64,000 nt of DNA from Siphonodentalium dalli (Eukaryota; Mollusca; Scaphopoda; Gadilida; Siphonodentaliidae), in assembly GCA_032622095.1 (NCBI GenBank), contig CP136069.1:108470278-108534277 (forward strand), given 5' to 3'. Shown here piece by piece: positions 12,685-27,800 of the stretch. The notes beneath the pieces are model-generated. The model did not search any database, was not told the DNA's origin, and worked only from the letters and a program-made list of their open reading frames with translations. Position numbers and translations under genes: made by a program. Every line of letters begins with the position of its first letter. Position 1 is the stretch's first letter.

Positions 12685-15600
12685 AGATCTCATTATTTTT
12701 GTCATTTTGTTTTGTCTTCCAGATTGGAGAGGGTAGAAGATTTCAGATACTCGGAAGCATATAGAAGATGGCCACATCCAAGATAACGCAGCGAATCAAA
12801 TGTCTGGTTATTATTATAGCCCCTTATTAAAAAAGGGTATATTGTTTTGCACGTGTCTGTCCGGACATGCGTTCGTACATCCGCACAATGTCTGTTCAAT
12901 GTTATAACTTGAACCGTAGTGCTCTGATCTCAATGAAATTTGGTATGGGTGTTCACCACTATAAGGACATTCAATGGCATCTGTCCAATGTATGCACCGG
13001 ACGACAGTATATCTTGTTTTTGCACTTGATTTAAATTTCATTATTTTTGTTCTTTCATTTTGTATTCCACATTAGACAGGACAGATCTCATTTTTTTTGT
13101 CATTCTGTTTTGTCTTCCAGATTGGAGAGGGTGCAATATTTCAGATACTCGGAAGCATACAGAAGATGGCCACATCCAAGATAACGCAGCGAATCAAATG
13201 TCTGGTTATTGTTATAGCCCCTTTTTTAAAAAGGTATATTGTTTTGCATCTGTCTGTCCGGACGTTCGTACGTACATCCGCCCAATGTCTGTTCATGCCA
13301 TAGTGCTCGGTTCTGAATGAAATTTGGTATGGATGTTCCCTACTATGAGTATACTCAGTAGAATATTCCATTGTTTTGTTCAGATTATTCATTCTAGAGT
13401 TATTCATCTTTGTTTATCTGGAAATGTTGGCTTTTTGGTCTGTCTGATGTCTTTTCAGGACATAACTTGAACAATAATGCTCGGTTCTCAATGATATTTG
13501 GTATGGATGTTCACCACTATAAGGACATTCAATGGCATCTGTTCAATGTATGCACCGGACGACAATATATCTTGTTTTTGCACTGATTTAAATTTCATTA
13601 TTTTTGTTCTTTCATTTGGTATTCCACATTATAGACAGGACAGATCTCATTATTTTTGTCATTCTGTTTGGTTTTCCAGATTGGAGAGGGTAGAAGATTT
13701 CAGATACTCGGAAGCATATAGAAGATGGCCACATCCAAGATAACGCAGCGAATCAAATGTCTGGTTATTATTATAGCCCCTTATTAAAAAAGGGTATATT
13801 GTTTTGCACGTGTCTGTCCTGACATGCGTTCGCACATCCGCACAATGTCTGTTCAATGTTATAACTTGAACCGTAGTGCTCTGATCTCAATGAAATTTGG
13901 TATGGGTGTTCACCACTATAAGGACATTCAATGGCATCTGTCCAATGTATGCACCGGACGACAGTATATCTTGTTTTTGCACTTGATTTAAATTTCATTA
14001 TTTTTGTTCTTTCATTTTGTATTCCACATTAGGCAGGACAGATCTCATTTTTTTTGTCATTCTGTTTTGTCTTCCAGATTGGAGAGGGTAGAAGATTTCA
14101 GATACTCGGAAGCATACAGAAGATGGCCACATCCAAGATAATGCATCAAATCAAATGTCTGTGGTTATTGTTATAGCCCCTTTTTTAAAAAGGTATATTG
14201 TTTTGCATCTGTCTGTCCGGACGTTCGTACGTACATCCGCCCAATGTCTGTTCATGCCATAGTGCTCGGTTCTGAATGAAATTTGGTATGGATGTTCCCT
14301 ACTATGAGTATACTCAGTAGAATATTCCATCGTTTTGTTCAGATTATTCATTCTAGAGTTATTCATCTTTGTTTATCTGGAAATGTTGGCTTTTTGGTCT
14401 GTCTGATGTCTTTTCAGGACATAACTTGAACAATAATGCTCGGTTCTCAATGATATTTGGTATGGATGTTCACCACTATAAGGACATTCAATGGCATCTG
14501 TTCAATGTATGCACCGGACGACAGTATATCTTGTTTTTGCACTGATTTAAATTTCATTATTTTTGTTCTTTCATTTGGTATTCCACATTATAGACAGGAC
14601 AGATCTCATTATTTTTGTCATTTTGTTTTGTCTTCCAGATTGGAGAGGGTAGAAGATTTCAGATACTCGGAAGCATACAGAAGATGGCCACATCCAAGAT
14701 AATGCATCAAATCAAATGTCTGTGGTTATTGTTATAGCCCCTTTTTTAAAAAGGTATATTGTTTTGCATCTGTCTGTCCGGACGTTCGTACGTACATCCG
14801 CCCAATGTCTGTTTATGCCATAGTACTCGGTTCTGAATGAAATTTGGTATGGATGTGCCCTACTATGAGTATACTCAGTAGAATATTCCATCGTTTTGTT
14901 CAGATTATTCATTCTAGAGTTATTCATCTTTGTTTATCTGGAAATGTTGGCTTTTTGGTCTGTCTGATGTCTTTTCAGGACATAACTTGAACAATAATGC
15001 TCGGTTCTCAATGATATTTGGTATGGATGTTCACCACTATAAGGACATTCAATGGCATCTGTTCAATGTATGCACCGGACGACAGTATATCTTGTTTTTG
15101 CACTTGATTTAAATTTCATTATTTTTGTTCTTTCATTTTGTATTCCACATTAGGCAGGACAGATCTCATTTTTTTTGTCATTCTGTTTTGTCTTCCAGAT
15201 TGGAGAGGGTACAATATTTCAGATACTCGGAAGCATACAGAAGATGGCCACATCCAAGATAACGCAGCGAATCAAATGTCTGTGGTTATTGTTATAGCCC
15301 CTTTTTTAAAAAGGTATATTGTTTTGCATCTGTCTGTCCGGACGTTCGTACGTACATCCGCCCAATGTCTGTTTATGCCATAGTACTCGGTTCTGAATGA
15401 AATTTGGTATGGATGTGCCCTACTATGAGTATACTCAGTAGAATATTCCATTGTTTTGTTCAGATTATTCATTCTAGAGTTATTCATCTTTGTTTATCTG
15501 GAAATGTTGGCTTTTTGGTCTGTCTGATGTCTTTTCAGGACATAACTTGAACAATAATGCTCGGTTCTCAATGATATTTGGTATGGATGTTCACCACTAT

Positions 15601-16093
15601 AAGGACATTCAATGGCATCTGTTCAATGTATGCACCGGACGACAATATATCTTGTTTTTGCACTGATTTAAATTTCATTATTTTTGTTCTTTCATTTGGT
15701 ATTCCACATTATAGACAGGACAGATCTCATTATTTTTGTCATTCTGTTTGGTTTTCCAGATTGGAGAGGGTAGAAGATTTCAGATACTCGGAAGCATATA
15801 GAAGATGGCCACATCCAAGATAACGCAGCGAATCAAATGTCTGGTTATTATTATAGCCCCTTATTAAAAAAGGGTATATTGTTTTGCACGTGTCTGTCCT
15901 GACATGCGTTCGCACATCCGCACAATGTCTGTTCAATGTTATAACTTGAACCGTAGTGCTCTGATCTCAATGAAATTTGGTATGGGTGTTCACCACTATA
16001 AGGACATTCAATGGCATCTGTCCAATGTATGCACCGGACGACAGTATATCTTGTTTTTGCACTTGATTTAAATTTCATTATTTTTGTTCTTTA
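7303..16093 (+). repeat. 8791-bp tandem duplication, copy 1
   Basis: Identity to 16094-24884 holds at a constant offset of 8791 bp. It is bounded on the left by 7302/16093 (C versus A in TTCATTTGG/TTAATTTGG) and on the right by 16368/25159 (A versus G in TTTGATATGG/TTTGGTATGG). The unit equals about 8 S plus 10 L. The only internal difference I noticed is G at 14511 versus A at 23302. It includes the aberrant S+L+L+L block at 13498. Confidence 0.85.
13498..15577 (+). repeat. Irregular block S+L+L+L, copy 1
   Basis: Unit starts are 13498 (S), 13897 (L), 14457 (L) and 15018 (L). This is the first break of strict SL alternation. The 15018 unit has TTGATTTAAATTTC, usual in the unit that follows S, suggesting loss of an S or unequal joining. 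The block recurs at 22289 as part of the 8791-bp duplication. Confidence 0.85.
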
Positions 16094-19000
16094 ATTTGGT
16101 ATTCCACATTATAGACAGGACAGATCTCATTATTTTTGTCATTTTGTTTTGTCTTCCAGATTGGAGAGGGTAGAAGATTTCAGATACTCGGAAGCATACA
16201 GAAGATGGCCACATCCAAGATAATGCATCAAATCAAATGTCTGTGGTTATTGTTATAGCCCCTTTTTTAAAAAGGTATATTGTTTTGCATCTGTCTGTCC
16301 GGACGTTCGTACGTACATCCGCCCAATGTCTGTTCATGCCATAGTGCTCGGTTCTGAATGAAATTTGATATGGATGTTCCCTACTATGAGTATACTCAGT
16401 AGAATATTCCATCGTTTTGTTCGGATTATTCATTCTAGAGTTATTCATCTTTGTTTATCTGGAAATGTTGGCTTTTTAGTCTGTCTGATGTCTTTTCAGG
16501 ACATAACTTGAACAATAATGCTCGGTTCTCAATGATATTTGGTATGGATGTTCACCACTATAAGTACATTCAATGGCATCTGTTCAATGTATGCACCCGA
16601 CGACAGTATATCTTGTTTTTGCACTGATTTAAATTTCATTATTTTTGTTCTTTCATTTGGTATTCCACATTATAGACAGGACATATCTCATTATTTTTGT
16701 CATTTTGTTTTGTCTTCCAGATTGGAGAGGGTAGAAGATTTCAGATACTCGGAAGCATATAGAAGATGGCCACATCCAAGATAACGCAGCGAATCAAATG
16801 TCTGGTTATTATTATAGCCCCTTATTAAAAAAGGGTATATTGTTTTGCACGTGTCTGTCCGGACATGCGTTCGTACATCCGCACAATGTCTGTTCAATGT
16901 TATGACTTGAACCGTAGTGCTCTGATCTCAATGAAATTTGGTATGGGTGTTCACCACTATAAGGACATTCAATGGCATCTGTCCAATGTATGCACCGGAC
17001 GACAGTATATCTTGTTTTTGCACTGATTTAAATTTCATTATTTTTGTTCTTTCATTTGGTATTCCACATTATAGACAGGACAGATCTCATTATTTTTGTC
17101 ATTTTGTTTTGTCTTCCAGATTGGAGAGGGTAGAAGATTTCAGATACTCGGAAGCATACAGAAGATGGCCACATCCAAGATAACGCAGCGAATCAAATGT
17201 CTGGTTATTGTTATAGCCCCTTTTAAAAAAAGGTACATTGTTTTGCATCTGTCTGTCCGGACGTTCGTACGTACATCCGCCCAATGTCTGTTCATGCCAT
17301 AGTGCTCGGTTCTGAATGAAATTTGATATGGATGTTCCCTACTATGAGTATACTCAGTAGAATTTTCCATCGTTTTGTTCAGATTATTCATTCTAGAGTT
17401 ATTCATCTTTGTTTATCTGGAAATGTTGGCTTTTTAGTCTGTCTGATGTCTTTTCAGGACATAACTTGAACAATAATGCTCGGTTCTCAATGATATTTGG
17501 TATGGATGTTCACCACTATAAGTACATTCAATGGCATCTGTTCAATGTATGCACCCGACGACAGTATATCTTGTTTTTGCACTGATTTAAATTTCATTAT
17601 TTTTGTTCTTTCATTTGGTATTCCACATTATAGACAGGACATATCTCATTATTTTTGTCATTTTGTTTTGTCTTCCAGATTGGAGAGGGTAGAAGATTTC
17701 AGATACTCGGAAGCATATAGAAGATGGCCACATCCAAGATAACGCAGCGAATCAAATGTCTGGTTATTATTATAGCCCCTTATTAAAAAAGGGTATATTG
17801 TTTTGCACGTGTCTGTCCGGACATGCGTTCGTACATCCGCACAATGTCTGTTCAATGTTATAACTTGAACCGTAGTGCTCTGATCTCAATGAAATTTGGT
17901 ATGGGTGTTCACCACTATAAGGACATTCAATGGCATCTGTCCAATGTATGCACCGGACGACAGTATATCTTGTTTTTGCACTTGATTTAAATTTCATTAT
18001 TTTTGTTCTTTCATTTGGTATTCCACATTATAGACAGGACAGATCTCATTATTTTTGTCATTTTGTTTTGTCTTCCAGATTGGAGAGGGTAGAAGATTTC
18101 AGATACTCGGAAGCATACAGAAGATGGCCACATCCAAGATAATGCATCAAATCAAATGTCTGTGGTTATTGTTATAGCCCCTTTTTTAAAAAGGTATATT
18201 GTTTTGCATCTGTCTGTCCGGACGTTCGTACGTACATCCGCCCAATGTCTGTTCATGCCATAGTGCTCGGTTCTGAATGAAATTTGATATGGATGTTCCC
18301 TACTATGAGTATACTCAGTAGAATATTCCATCGTTTTGTTCGGATTATTCATTCTAGAGTTATTCATCTTTGTTTATCTGGAAATGTTGGCTTTTTAGTC
18401 TGTCTGATGTCTTTTCAGGACATAACTTGAACAATAATGCTCGGTTCTCAATGATATTTGGTATGGATGTTCACCACTATAAGTACATTCAATGGCATCT
18501 GTTCAATGTATGCACCCGACGACAGTATATCTTGTTTTTGCACTGATTTAAATTTCATTATTTTTGTTCTTTCATTTGGTATTCCACATTATAGACAGGA
18601 CATATCTCATTATTTTTGTCATTTTGTTTTGTCTTCCAGATTGGAGAGGGTAGAAGATTTCAGATACTCGGAAGCATATAGAAGATGGCCACATCCAAGA
18701 TAACGCAGCGAATCAAATGTCTGGTTATTATTATAGCCCCTTATTAAAAAAGGGTATATTGTTTTGCACGTGTCTGTCCGGACATGCGTTCGTACATCCG
18801 CACAATGTCTGTTCAATGTTATAACTTGAACCGTAGTGCTCTGATCTCAATGAAATTTGGTATGGGTGTTCACCACTATAAGGACATTCAATGGCATCTG
18901 TCCAATGTATGCACCGGACGACAGTATATCTTGTTTTTGCACTTGATTTAAATTTCATTATTTTTGTTCTTTCATTTTGTATTCCACATTAGGCAGGACA

Positions 19001-22000
19001 GATCTCATTTTTTTTGTCATTCTGTTTTGTCTTCCAGATTGGAGAGGGTACAATATTTCAGATACTCGGAAGCATACAGAAGATGGCCACATCCAAGATA
19101 ACGCAGCGAATCAAATGTCTGTGGTTATTGTTATAGCCCCTTTTTTAAAAAGGTATATTGTTTTGCATCTGTCTGTCCGGACGTTCGTACGCACATCCGC
19201 CCAATGTCTGTTTATGCCATAGTACTCGGTTCTGAATGAAATTTGGTATGGATGTGCCCTACTATGAGTATACTCAGTAGAATATTCCATCGTTTTGTTC
19301 AGATTATTCATTCTAGAGTTATTCATCTTTGTTTATCTGGAAATGTTGGCTTTTTGGTCTGTCTGATGTCTTTTCAGGACATAACTTGAACAATAATGCT
19401 CGGTTCTCAATGATATTTGGTATGGATGTTCACCACTATAAGGACATTCAATGGCATCTGTTCAATGTATGCACCGGACGACAATATATCTTGTTTTTGC
19501 ACTGATTTAAATTTCATTATTTTTGTTCTTTCATTTGGTATTCCACATTATAGACAGGACAGATCTCATTATTTTTGTCATTCTGTTTGGTTTTCCAGAT
19601 TGGAGAGGGTAGAAGATTTCAGATACTCGGAAGCATACAGAAGATGGCCACATCCAAGATAACGCAGCGAATCAAATGTCTGGTTATTATTATAGCCCCT
19701 TATTAAAAAAGGGTATATTGTTTTGCACGTGTCTGTCCTGACATGCGTTCTCACATCCGCACAATGTCTGTTCAATGTTATAACTTGAACCGTAGTGCTC
19801 TGATCTCAATGAAATTTGGTATGGGTGTTCACCACTATAAGGACATTCAATGGCATCTGTCCAATGTATGCACCGGACGACAGTATATCTTGTTTTTGCA
19901 CTGATTTAAATTTCATTATTTTTGTTCTTTCATTTGGTATTCCACATTATAGAAGGACAGATCTCATTATTTTTGTCATTTTGTTTTGTCTTCCAGATTG
20001 GAGAGGGTAGAAGATTTCAGATACTCGGAAGCATACAGAAGATGGCCACATCCAAGATAACGCAGCGAATCAAATGTCTGGTTATTGTTATAGCCCCTTT
20101 TTTAAAAAGGTATATTGTTTTGCATCTGTCTGTCCGGACGTTCGTACGTACATCCGCCCAATGTCTGTTCATGCCATAGTGCTCGGTTCTGAATGAAATT
20201 TGGTATGGATGTTCCCTACTATGAGTATACTCAGTAGAATATTCCATCGTTTTGTTCAGATTATTCATTCTAGAGTTATTCATTTTTGTTTATCTGGAAA
20301 TGTTGGCTTTTTGGTCTGTCTGATGTCTTTTCAGGACATAACTTGAACAATAATGCTCGGTTCTCAATGATATTTGGTATGGATGTTCACCACTATAAGT
20401 ACATTCAATGGCATCTGTTCAATGTATGCACCCGACGACAGTATATCTTGTTTTTGCACTGATTTAAATTTCATTATTTTTGTTCTTTCATTTGGTATTC
20501 CACATTATAGACAGGACAGATCTCATTATTTTTGTCATTTTGTTTTGTCTTCCAGATTGGAGAGGGTAGAAGATTTCAGATACTCGGAAGCATATAGAAG
20601 ATGGCCACATCCAAGATAACGCAGCGAATCAAATGTCTGGTTATTATTATAGCCCCTTATTAAAAAAGGGTATATTGTTTTGCACGTGTCTGTCCGGACA
20701 TGCGTTCGTACATCCGCACAATGTCTGTTCAATGTTATGACTTGAACCGTAGTGCTCTGATCTCAATGAAATTTGGTATGGGTGTTCACCACTATAAGGA
20801 CATTCAATGGCATCTGTCCAATGTATGCACCGGACGACAGTATATCTTGTTTTTGCACTGATTTAAATTTCATTATTTTTGTTCTTTCATTTGGTATTCC
20901 ACATTATAGACAGGACAGATCTCATTATTTTTGTCATTTTGTTTTGTCTTCCAGATTGGAGAGGGTAGAAGATTTCAGATACTCGGAAGCATACAGAAGA
21001 TGGCCACATCCAAGATAACGCAGCGAATCAAATGTCTGGTTATTGTTATAGCCCCTTTTAAAAAAAGGTACATTGTTTTGCATCTGTCTGTCCGGACGTT
21101 CGTACGTACATCCGCCCAATGTCTGTTCATGCCATAGTGCTCGGTTCTGAATGAAATTTGATATGGATGTTCCCTACTATGAGTATACTCAGTAGAATTT
21201 TCCATCGTTTTGTTCAGATTATTCATTCTAGAGTTATTCATCTTTGTTTATCTGGAAATGTTGGCTTTTTAGTCTGTCTGATGTCTTTTCAGGACATAAC
21301 TTGAACAATAATGCTCGGTTCTCAATGATATTTGGTATGGATGTTCACCACTATAAGTACATTCAATGGCATCTGTTCAATATATGCACCCGACGACAGT
21401 ATATCTTGTTTTTGCACTGATTTAAATTTCATTATTTTTGTTCTTTCATTTGGTATTCCACATTATAGACAGGACAGATCTCATTATTTTTGTCATTTTG
21501 TTTTGTCTTCCAGATTGGAGAGGGTAGAAGATTTCAGATACTCGGAAGCATATAGAAGATGGCCACATCCAAGATAACGCAGCGAATCAAATGTCTGGTT
21601 ATTATTATAGCCCCTTATTAAAAAAGGGTATATTGTTTTGCACGTGTCTGTCCGGACATGCGTTCGTACATCCGCACAATGTCTGTTCAATGTTATAACT
21701 TGAACCGTAGTGCTCTGATCTCAATGAAATTTGGTATGGGTGTTCACCACTATAAGGACATTCAATGGCATCTGTCCAATGTATGCACCGGACGACAGTA
21801 TATCTTGTTTTTGCACTTGATTTAAATTTCATTATTTTTGTTCTTTCATTTTGTATTCCACATTAGACAGGACAGATCTCATTTTTTTTGTCATTCTGTT
21901 TTGTCTTCCAGATTGGAGAGGGTGCAATATTTCAGATACTCGGAAGCATACAGAAGATGGCCACATCCAAGATAACGCAGCGAATCAAATGTCTGGTTAT

Positions 22001-22288
22001 TGTTATAGCCCCTTTTTTAAAAAGGTATATTGTTTTGCATCTGTCTGTCCGGACGTTCGTACGTACATCCGCCCAATGTCTGTTCATGCCATAGTGCTCG
22101 GTTCTGAATGAAATTTGGTATGGATGTTCCCTACTATGAGTATACTCAGTAGAATATTCCATTGTTTTGTTCAGATTATTCATTCTAGAGTTATTCATCT
22201 TTGTTTATCTGGAAATGTTGGCTTTTTGGTCTGTCTGATGTCTTTTCAGGACATAACTTGAACAATAATGCTCGGTTCTCAATGATAT
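15578..22288 (+). repeat. SL dimer domain 2 (7 dimers)
   Basis: Dimers start at 15578, 16539, 17497, 18458, 19417, 20374 and 21332. It reproduces the sub-variant order of 6787-13497 because the 8791-bp duplication copied most of it. It contains nothing but S and L units. Confidence 0.9.
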
Positions 22289-24884
22289 TTGGTATGGATG
22301 TTCACCACTATAAGGACATTCAATGGCATCTGTTCAATGTATGCACCGGACGACAATATATCTTGTTTTTGCACTGATTTAAATTTCATTATTTTTGTTC
22401 TTTCATTTGGTATTCCACATTATAGACAGGACAGATCTCATTATTTTTGTCATTCTGTTTGGTTTTCCAGATTGGAGAGGGTAGAAGATTTCAGATACTC
22501 GGAAGCATATAGAAGATGGCCACATCCAAGATAACGCAGCGAATCAAATGTCTGGTTATTATTATAGCCCCTTATTAAAAAAGGGTATATTGTTTTGCAC
22601 GTGTCTGTCCTGACATGCGTTCGCACATCCGCACAATGTCTGTTCAATGTTATAACTTGAACCGTAGTGCTCTGATCTCAATGAAATTTGGTATGGGTGT
22701 TCACCACTATAAGGACATTCAATGGCATCTGTCCAATGTATGCACCGGACGACAGTATATCTTGTTTTTGCACTTGATTTAAATTTCATTATTTTTGTTC
22801 TTTCATTTTGTATTCCACATTAGGCAGGACAGATCTCATTTTTTTTGTCATTCTGTTTTGTCTTCCAGATTGGAGAGGGTAGAAGATTTCAGATACTCGG
22901 AAGCATACAGAAGATGGCCACATCCAAGATAATGCATCAAATCAAATGTCTGTGGTTATTGTTATAGCCCCTTTTTTAAAAAGGTATATTGTTTTGCATC
23001 TGTCTGTCCGGACGTTCGTACGTACATCCGCCCAATGTCTGTTCATGCCATAGTGCTCGGTTCTGAATGAAATTTGGTATGGATGTTCCCTACTATGAGT
23101 ATACTCAGTAGAATATTCCATCGTTTTGTTCAGATTATTCATTCTAGAGTTATTCATCTTTGTTTATCTGGAAATGTTGGCTTTTTGGTCTGTCTGATGT
23201 CTTTTCAGGACATAACTTGAACAATAATGCTCGGTTCTCAATGATATTTGGTATGGATGTTCACCACTATAAGGACATTCAATGGCATCTGTTCAATGTA
23301 TACACCGGACGACAGTATATCTTGTTTTTGCACTGATTTAAATTTCATTATTTTTGTTCTTTCATTTGGTATTCCACATTATAGACAGGACAGATCTCAT
23401 TATTTTTGTCATTTTGTTTTGTCTTCCAGATTGGAGAGGGTAGAAGATTTCAGATACTCGGAAGCATACAGAAGATGGCCACATCCAAGATAATGCATCA
23501 AATCAAATGTCTGTGGTTATTGTTATAGCCCCTTTTTTAAAAAGGTATATTGTTTTGCATCTGTCTGTCCGGACGTTCGTACGTACATCCGCCCAATGTC
23601 TGTTTATGCCATAGTACTCGGTTCTGAATGAAATTTGGTATGGATGTGCCCTACTATGAGTATACTCAGTAGAATATTCCATCGTTTTGTTCAGATTATT
23701 CATTCTAGAGTTATTCATCTTTGTTTATCTGGAAATGTTGGCTTTTTGGTCTGTCTGATGTCTTTTCAGGACATAACTTGAACAATAATGCTCGGTTCTC
23801 AATGATATTTGGTATGGATGTTCACCACTATAAGGACATTCAATGGCATCTGTTCAATGTATGCACCGGACGACAGTATATCTTGTTTTTGCACTTGATT
23901 TAAATTTCATTATTTTTGTTCTTTCATTTTGTATTCCACATTAGGCAGGACAGATCTCATTTTTTTTGTCATTCTGTTTTGTCTTCCAGATTGGAGAGGG
24001 TACAATATTTCAGATACTCGGAAGCATACAGAAGATGGCCACATCCAAGATAACGCAGCGAATCAAATGTCTGTGGTTATTGTTATAGCCCCTTTTTTAA
24101 AAAGGTATATTGTTTTGCATCTGTCTGTCCGGACGTTCGTACGTACATCCGCCCAATGTCTGTTTATGCCATAGTACTCGGTTCTGAATGAAATTTGGTA
24201 TGGATGTGCCCTACTATGAGTATACTCAGTAGAATATTCCATTGTTTTGTTCAGATTATTCATTCTAGAGTTATTCATCTTTGTTTATCTGGAAATGTTG
24301 GCTTTTTGGTCTGTCTGATGTCTTTTCAGGACATAACTTGAACAATAATGCTCGGTTCTCAATGATATTTGGTATGGATGTTCACCACTATAAGGACATT
24401 CAATGGCATCTGTTCAATGTATGCACCGGACGACAATATATCTTGTTTTTGCACTGATTTAAATTTCATTATTTTTGTTCTTTCATTTGGTATTCCACAT
24501 TATAGACAGGACAGATCTCATTATTTTTGTCATTCTGTTTGGTTTTCCAGATTGGAGAGGGTAGAAGATTTCAGATACTCGGAAGCATATAGAAGATGGC
24601 CACATCCAAGATAACGCAGCGAATCAAATGTCTGGTTATTATTATAGCCCCTTATTAAAAAAGGGTATATTGTTTTGCACGTGTCTGTCCTGACATGCGT
24701 TCGCACATCCGCACAATGTCTGTTCAATGTTATAACTTGAACCGTAGTGCTCTGATCTCAATGAAATTTGGTATGGGTGTTCACCACTATAAGGACATTC
24801 AATGGCATCTGTCCAATGTATGCACCGGACGACAGTATATCTTGTTTTTGCACTTGATTTAAATTTCATTATTTTTGTTCTTTA
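16094..24884 (+). repeat. 8791-bp tandem duplication, copy 2
   Basis: Partner of 7303-16093, carrying all of its rare variants (GTACGCAC near 19191, GTTCTCAC near 19750, TTCATTTTTG near 20280, TTCAATATATGC near 21378, CCATTGTTTTG near 22160 and 24240). Near-identity over 8.8 kb implies very recent duplication, or a duplicated stretch of assembly. Confidence 0.85.
22289..24368 (+). repeat. Irregular block S+L+L+L, copy 2
   Basis: Unit starts are 22289 (S), 22688 (L), 23248 (L) and 23809 (L). It equals 13498-15577 apart from GTATACACC at about 23300 (GTATGCACC in copy 1). It leads directly into the SLL domain. Confidence 0.85.
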
Positions 24885-27800
24885 ATTTGGTATTCCACAT
24901 TATAGACAGGACAGATCTCATTATTTTTGTCATTTTGTTTTGTCTTCCAGATTGGAGAGGGTAGAAGATTTCAGATACTCGGAAGCATACAGAAGATGGC
25001 CACATCCAAGATAATGCATCAAATCAAATGTCTGTGGTTATTGTTATAGCCCCTTTTTTAAAAAGGTATATTGTTTTGCATCTGTCTGTCCGGACGTTCG
25101 TACGTACATCCGCCCAATGTCTGTTCATGCCATAGTGCTCGGTTCTGAATGAAATTTGGTATGGATGTTCCCTACTATGAGTATACTCAGTAGAATATTC
25201 CATCGTTTTGTTCAGATTATTCATTCTAGAGTTATTCATCTTTGTTTATCTGGAAATGTTGGCTTTTTGGTCTGTCTGATGTCTTTTCAGGACATAACTT
25301 GAACAATAATGCTCGGTTCTCAATGATATTTGGTATGGATGTTCACCACTATAAGGACATTCAATGGCATCTGTTCAATGTATGCACCGGACGACAGTAT
25401 ATCTTGTTTTTGCACTGATTTAAATTTCATTATTTTTGTTCTTTCATTTGGTATTCCACATTATAGACAGGACAGATCTCATTATTTTTGTCATTTTGTT
25501 TTGTCTTCCAGATTGGAGAGGGTAGAAGATTTCAGATACTCGGAAGCATACAGAAGATGGCCACATCCAAGATAATGCATCAAATCAAATGTCTGTGGTT
25601 ATTGTTATAGCCCCTTTTTTAAAAAGGTATATTGTTTTGCATCTGTCTGTCCGGACGTTCGTACGTACATCCGCCCAATGTCTGTTCATGCCATAGTGCT
25701 CGGTTCTGAATGAAATTTGGTATGGATGTTCCCTACTATGAGTATACTCAGTAGAATATTCCATCGTTTTGTTCAGATTATTCATTCTAGAGTTATTCAT
25801 CTTTGTTTATCTGGAAATGTTGGCTTTTTGGTCTGTCTGATGTCTTTTCAGGACATAACTTGAACAATAATGCTCGGTTCTCAATGATATTTGGTATGGA
25901 TGTTCACCACTATAAGGACATTCAATGGCATCTGTTCAATGTATGCACCGGACGACAGTATATCTTGTTTTTGCACTGATTTAAATTTCATTATTTTTGT
26001 TCTTTCATTTGGTATTCCACATTATAGACAGGACAGATCTCATTATTTTTGTCATTCTGTTTGGTTTTCCAGATTGGAGAGGGTAGAAGATTTCAGATAC
26101 TCGGAAGCATATAGAAGATGGCCACATCCAAGATAACGCAGCGAATCAAATGTCTGGTTATTATTATAGCCCCTTATTAAAAAAGGGTATATTGTTTTGC
26201 ACGTGTCTGTCCTGACATGCGTTCGCACATCCGCACAATGTCTGTTCAATGTTATAACTTGAACCGTAGTGCTCTGATCTCAATGAAATTTGGTATGGGT
26301 GTTCACCACTATAAGGACATTCAATGGCATCTGTCCAATGTATGCACCGGACGACAGTATATCTTGTTTTTGCACTTGATTTAAATTTCATTATTTTTGT
26401 TCTTTCATTTGGTATTCCACATTATAGACAGGACAGATCTCATTATTTTTGTCATTTTGTTTTGTCTTCCAGATTGGAGAGGGTAGAAGATTTCAGATAC
26501 TCGGAAGCATACAGAAGATGGCCACATCCAAGATAATGCATCAAATCAAATGTCTGTGGTTATTGTTATAGCCCCTTTTTTAAAAAGGTATATTGTTTTG
26601 CATCTGTCTGTCCGGACGTTCGTACGTACATCCGCCCAATGTCTGTTCATGCCATAGTGCTCGGTTCTGAATGAAATTTGGTATGGATGTTCCCTACTAT
26701 GAGTATACTCAGTAGAATATTCCATCGTTTTGTTCAGATTATTCATTCTAGAGTTATTCATCTTTGTTTATCTGGAAATGTTGGCTTTTTGGTCTGTCTG
26801 ATGTCTTTTCAGGACATAACTTGAACAATAATGCTCGGTTCTCAATGATATTTGGTATGGATGTTCACCACTATAAGGACATTCAATGGCATCTGTTCAA
26901 TGTATGCACCGGACGACAGTATATCTTGTTTTTGCACTGATTTAAATTTCATTATTTTTGTTCTTTCATTTGGTATTCCACATTATAGACAGGACAGATC
27001 TCATTATTTTTGTCATTTTGTTTTGTCTTCCAGATTGGAGAGGGTACAATATTTCAGATACTCGGAAGCATACAGAAGATGGCCACATCCAAGATAACGC
27101 AGCGAATCAAATGTCTGTGGTTATTGTTATAGCCCCTTTTTTAAAAAGGTATATTGTTTTGCATCTGTCTGTCCGGACGTTCGTACGTACTTCCGCCCAA
27201 TGTCTGTTCATGCCATAGTGCTCGGTTCTGAATGAAATTTGGTATGGATGTTCCCTACTATGAGTATACTCAGTAGAATATTCCATCGTTTTGTTCAGAT
27301 TATTCATTCTAGAGTTATTCATCTTTGTTTATCTGGAAATGTTGGCTTTTTGGTCTGTCTGATGTCTTTTCAGGACATAACTTGAACAATAATGCTCGGT
27401 TCTCAATGATATTTGGTATGGATGTTCACCACTATAAGGACATTCAATGGCATCTGTTCAATGTATGCACCGGACGACAATATATCTTGTTTTTGCACTG
27501 ATTTAAATTTCATTATTTTTGTTCTTTCATTTGGTATTCCACATTATAGACAGGACAGATCTCATTATTTTTGTCATTCTGTTTGGTTTTCCAGATTGGA
27601 GAGGGTAGAAGATTTCAGATACTCGGAAGCATATAGAAGATGGCCACATCCAAGATAACGCAGCGAATCAAATGTCTGGTTATTATTATAGCCCCTTATT
27701 AAAAAAGGGTATATTGTTTTGCACGTGTCTGTCCTGACATGCGTTCGCACATCCGCACAATGTCTGTTCAATGTTATAACTTGAACCGTAGTGCTCTGAT

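Larger units (their letters stand above)
74..13497 (+). repeat. SL dimer domain 1 (14 dimers, ~959 bp)
   Basis: S and L alternate strictly. Dimers start at 74, 1035, 1993, 2954, 3913, 4870, 5828, 6787, 7748, 8706, 9667, 10626, 11583 and 12541. Successive dimers are not the most similar; variants repeat every seven dimers (6713 bp), so a higher-order repeat is superimposed. L units near 1035-3000 and 7748-9700 share TTTTTAGTCTG and AATTTGATATGG. Those near 3913, 6787 and 10626 share TTTTTGGTCTG. No gene is visible. Confidence 0.9.
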
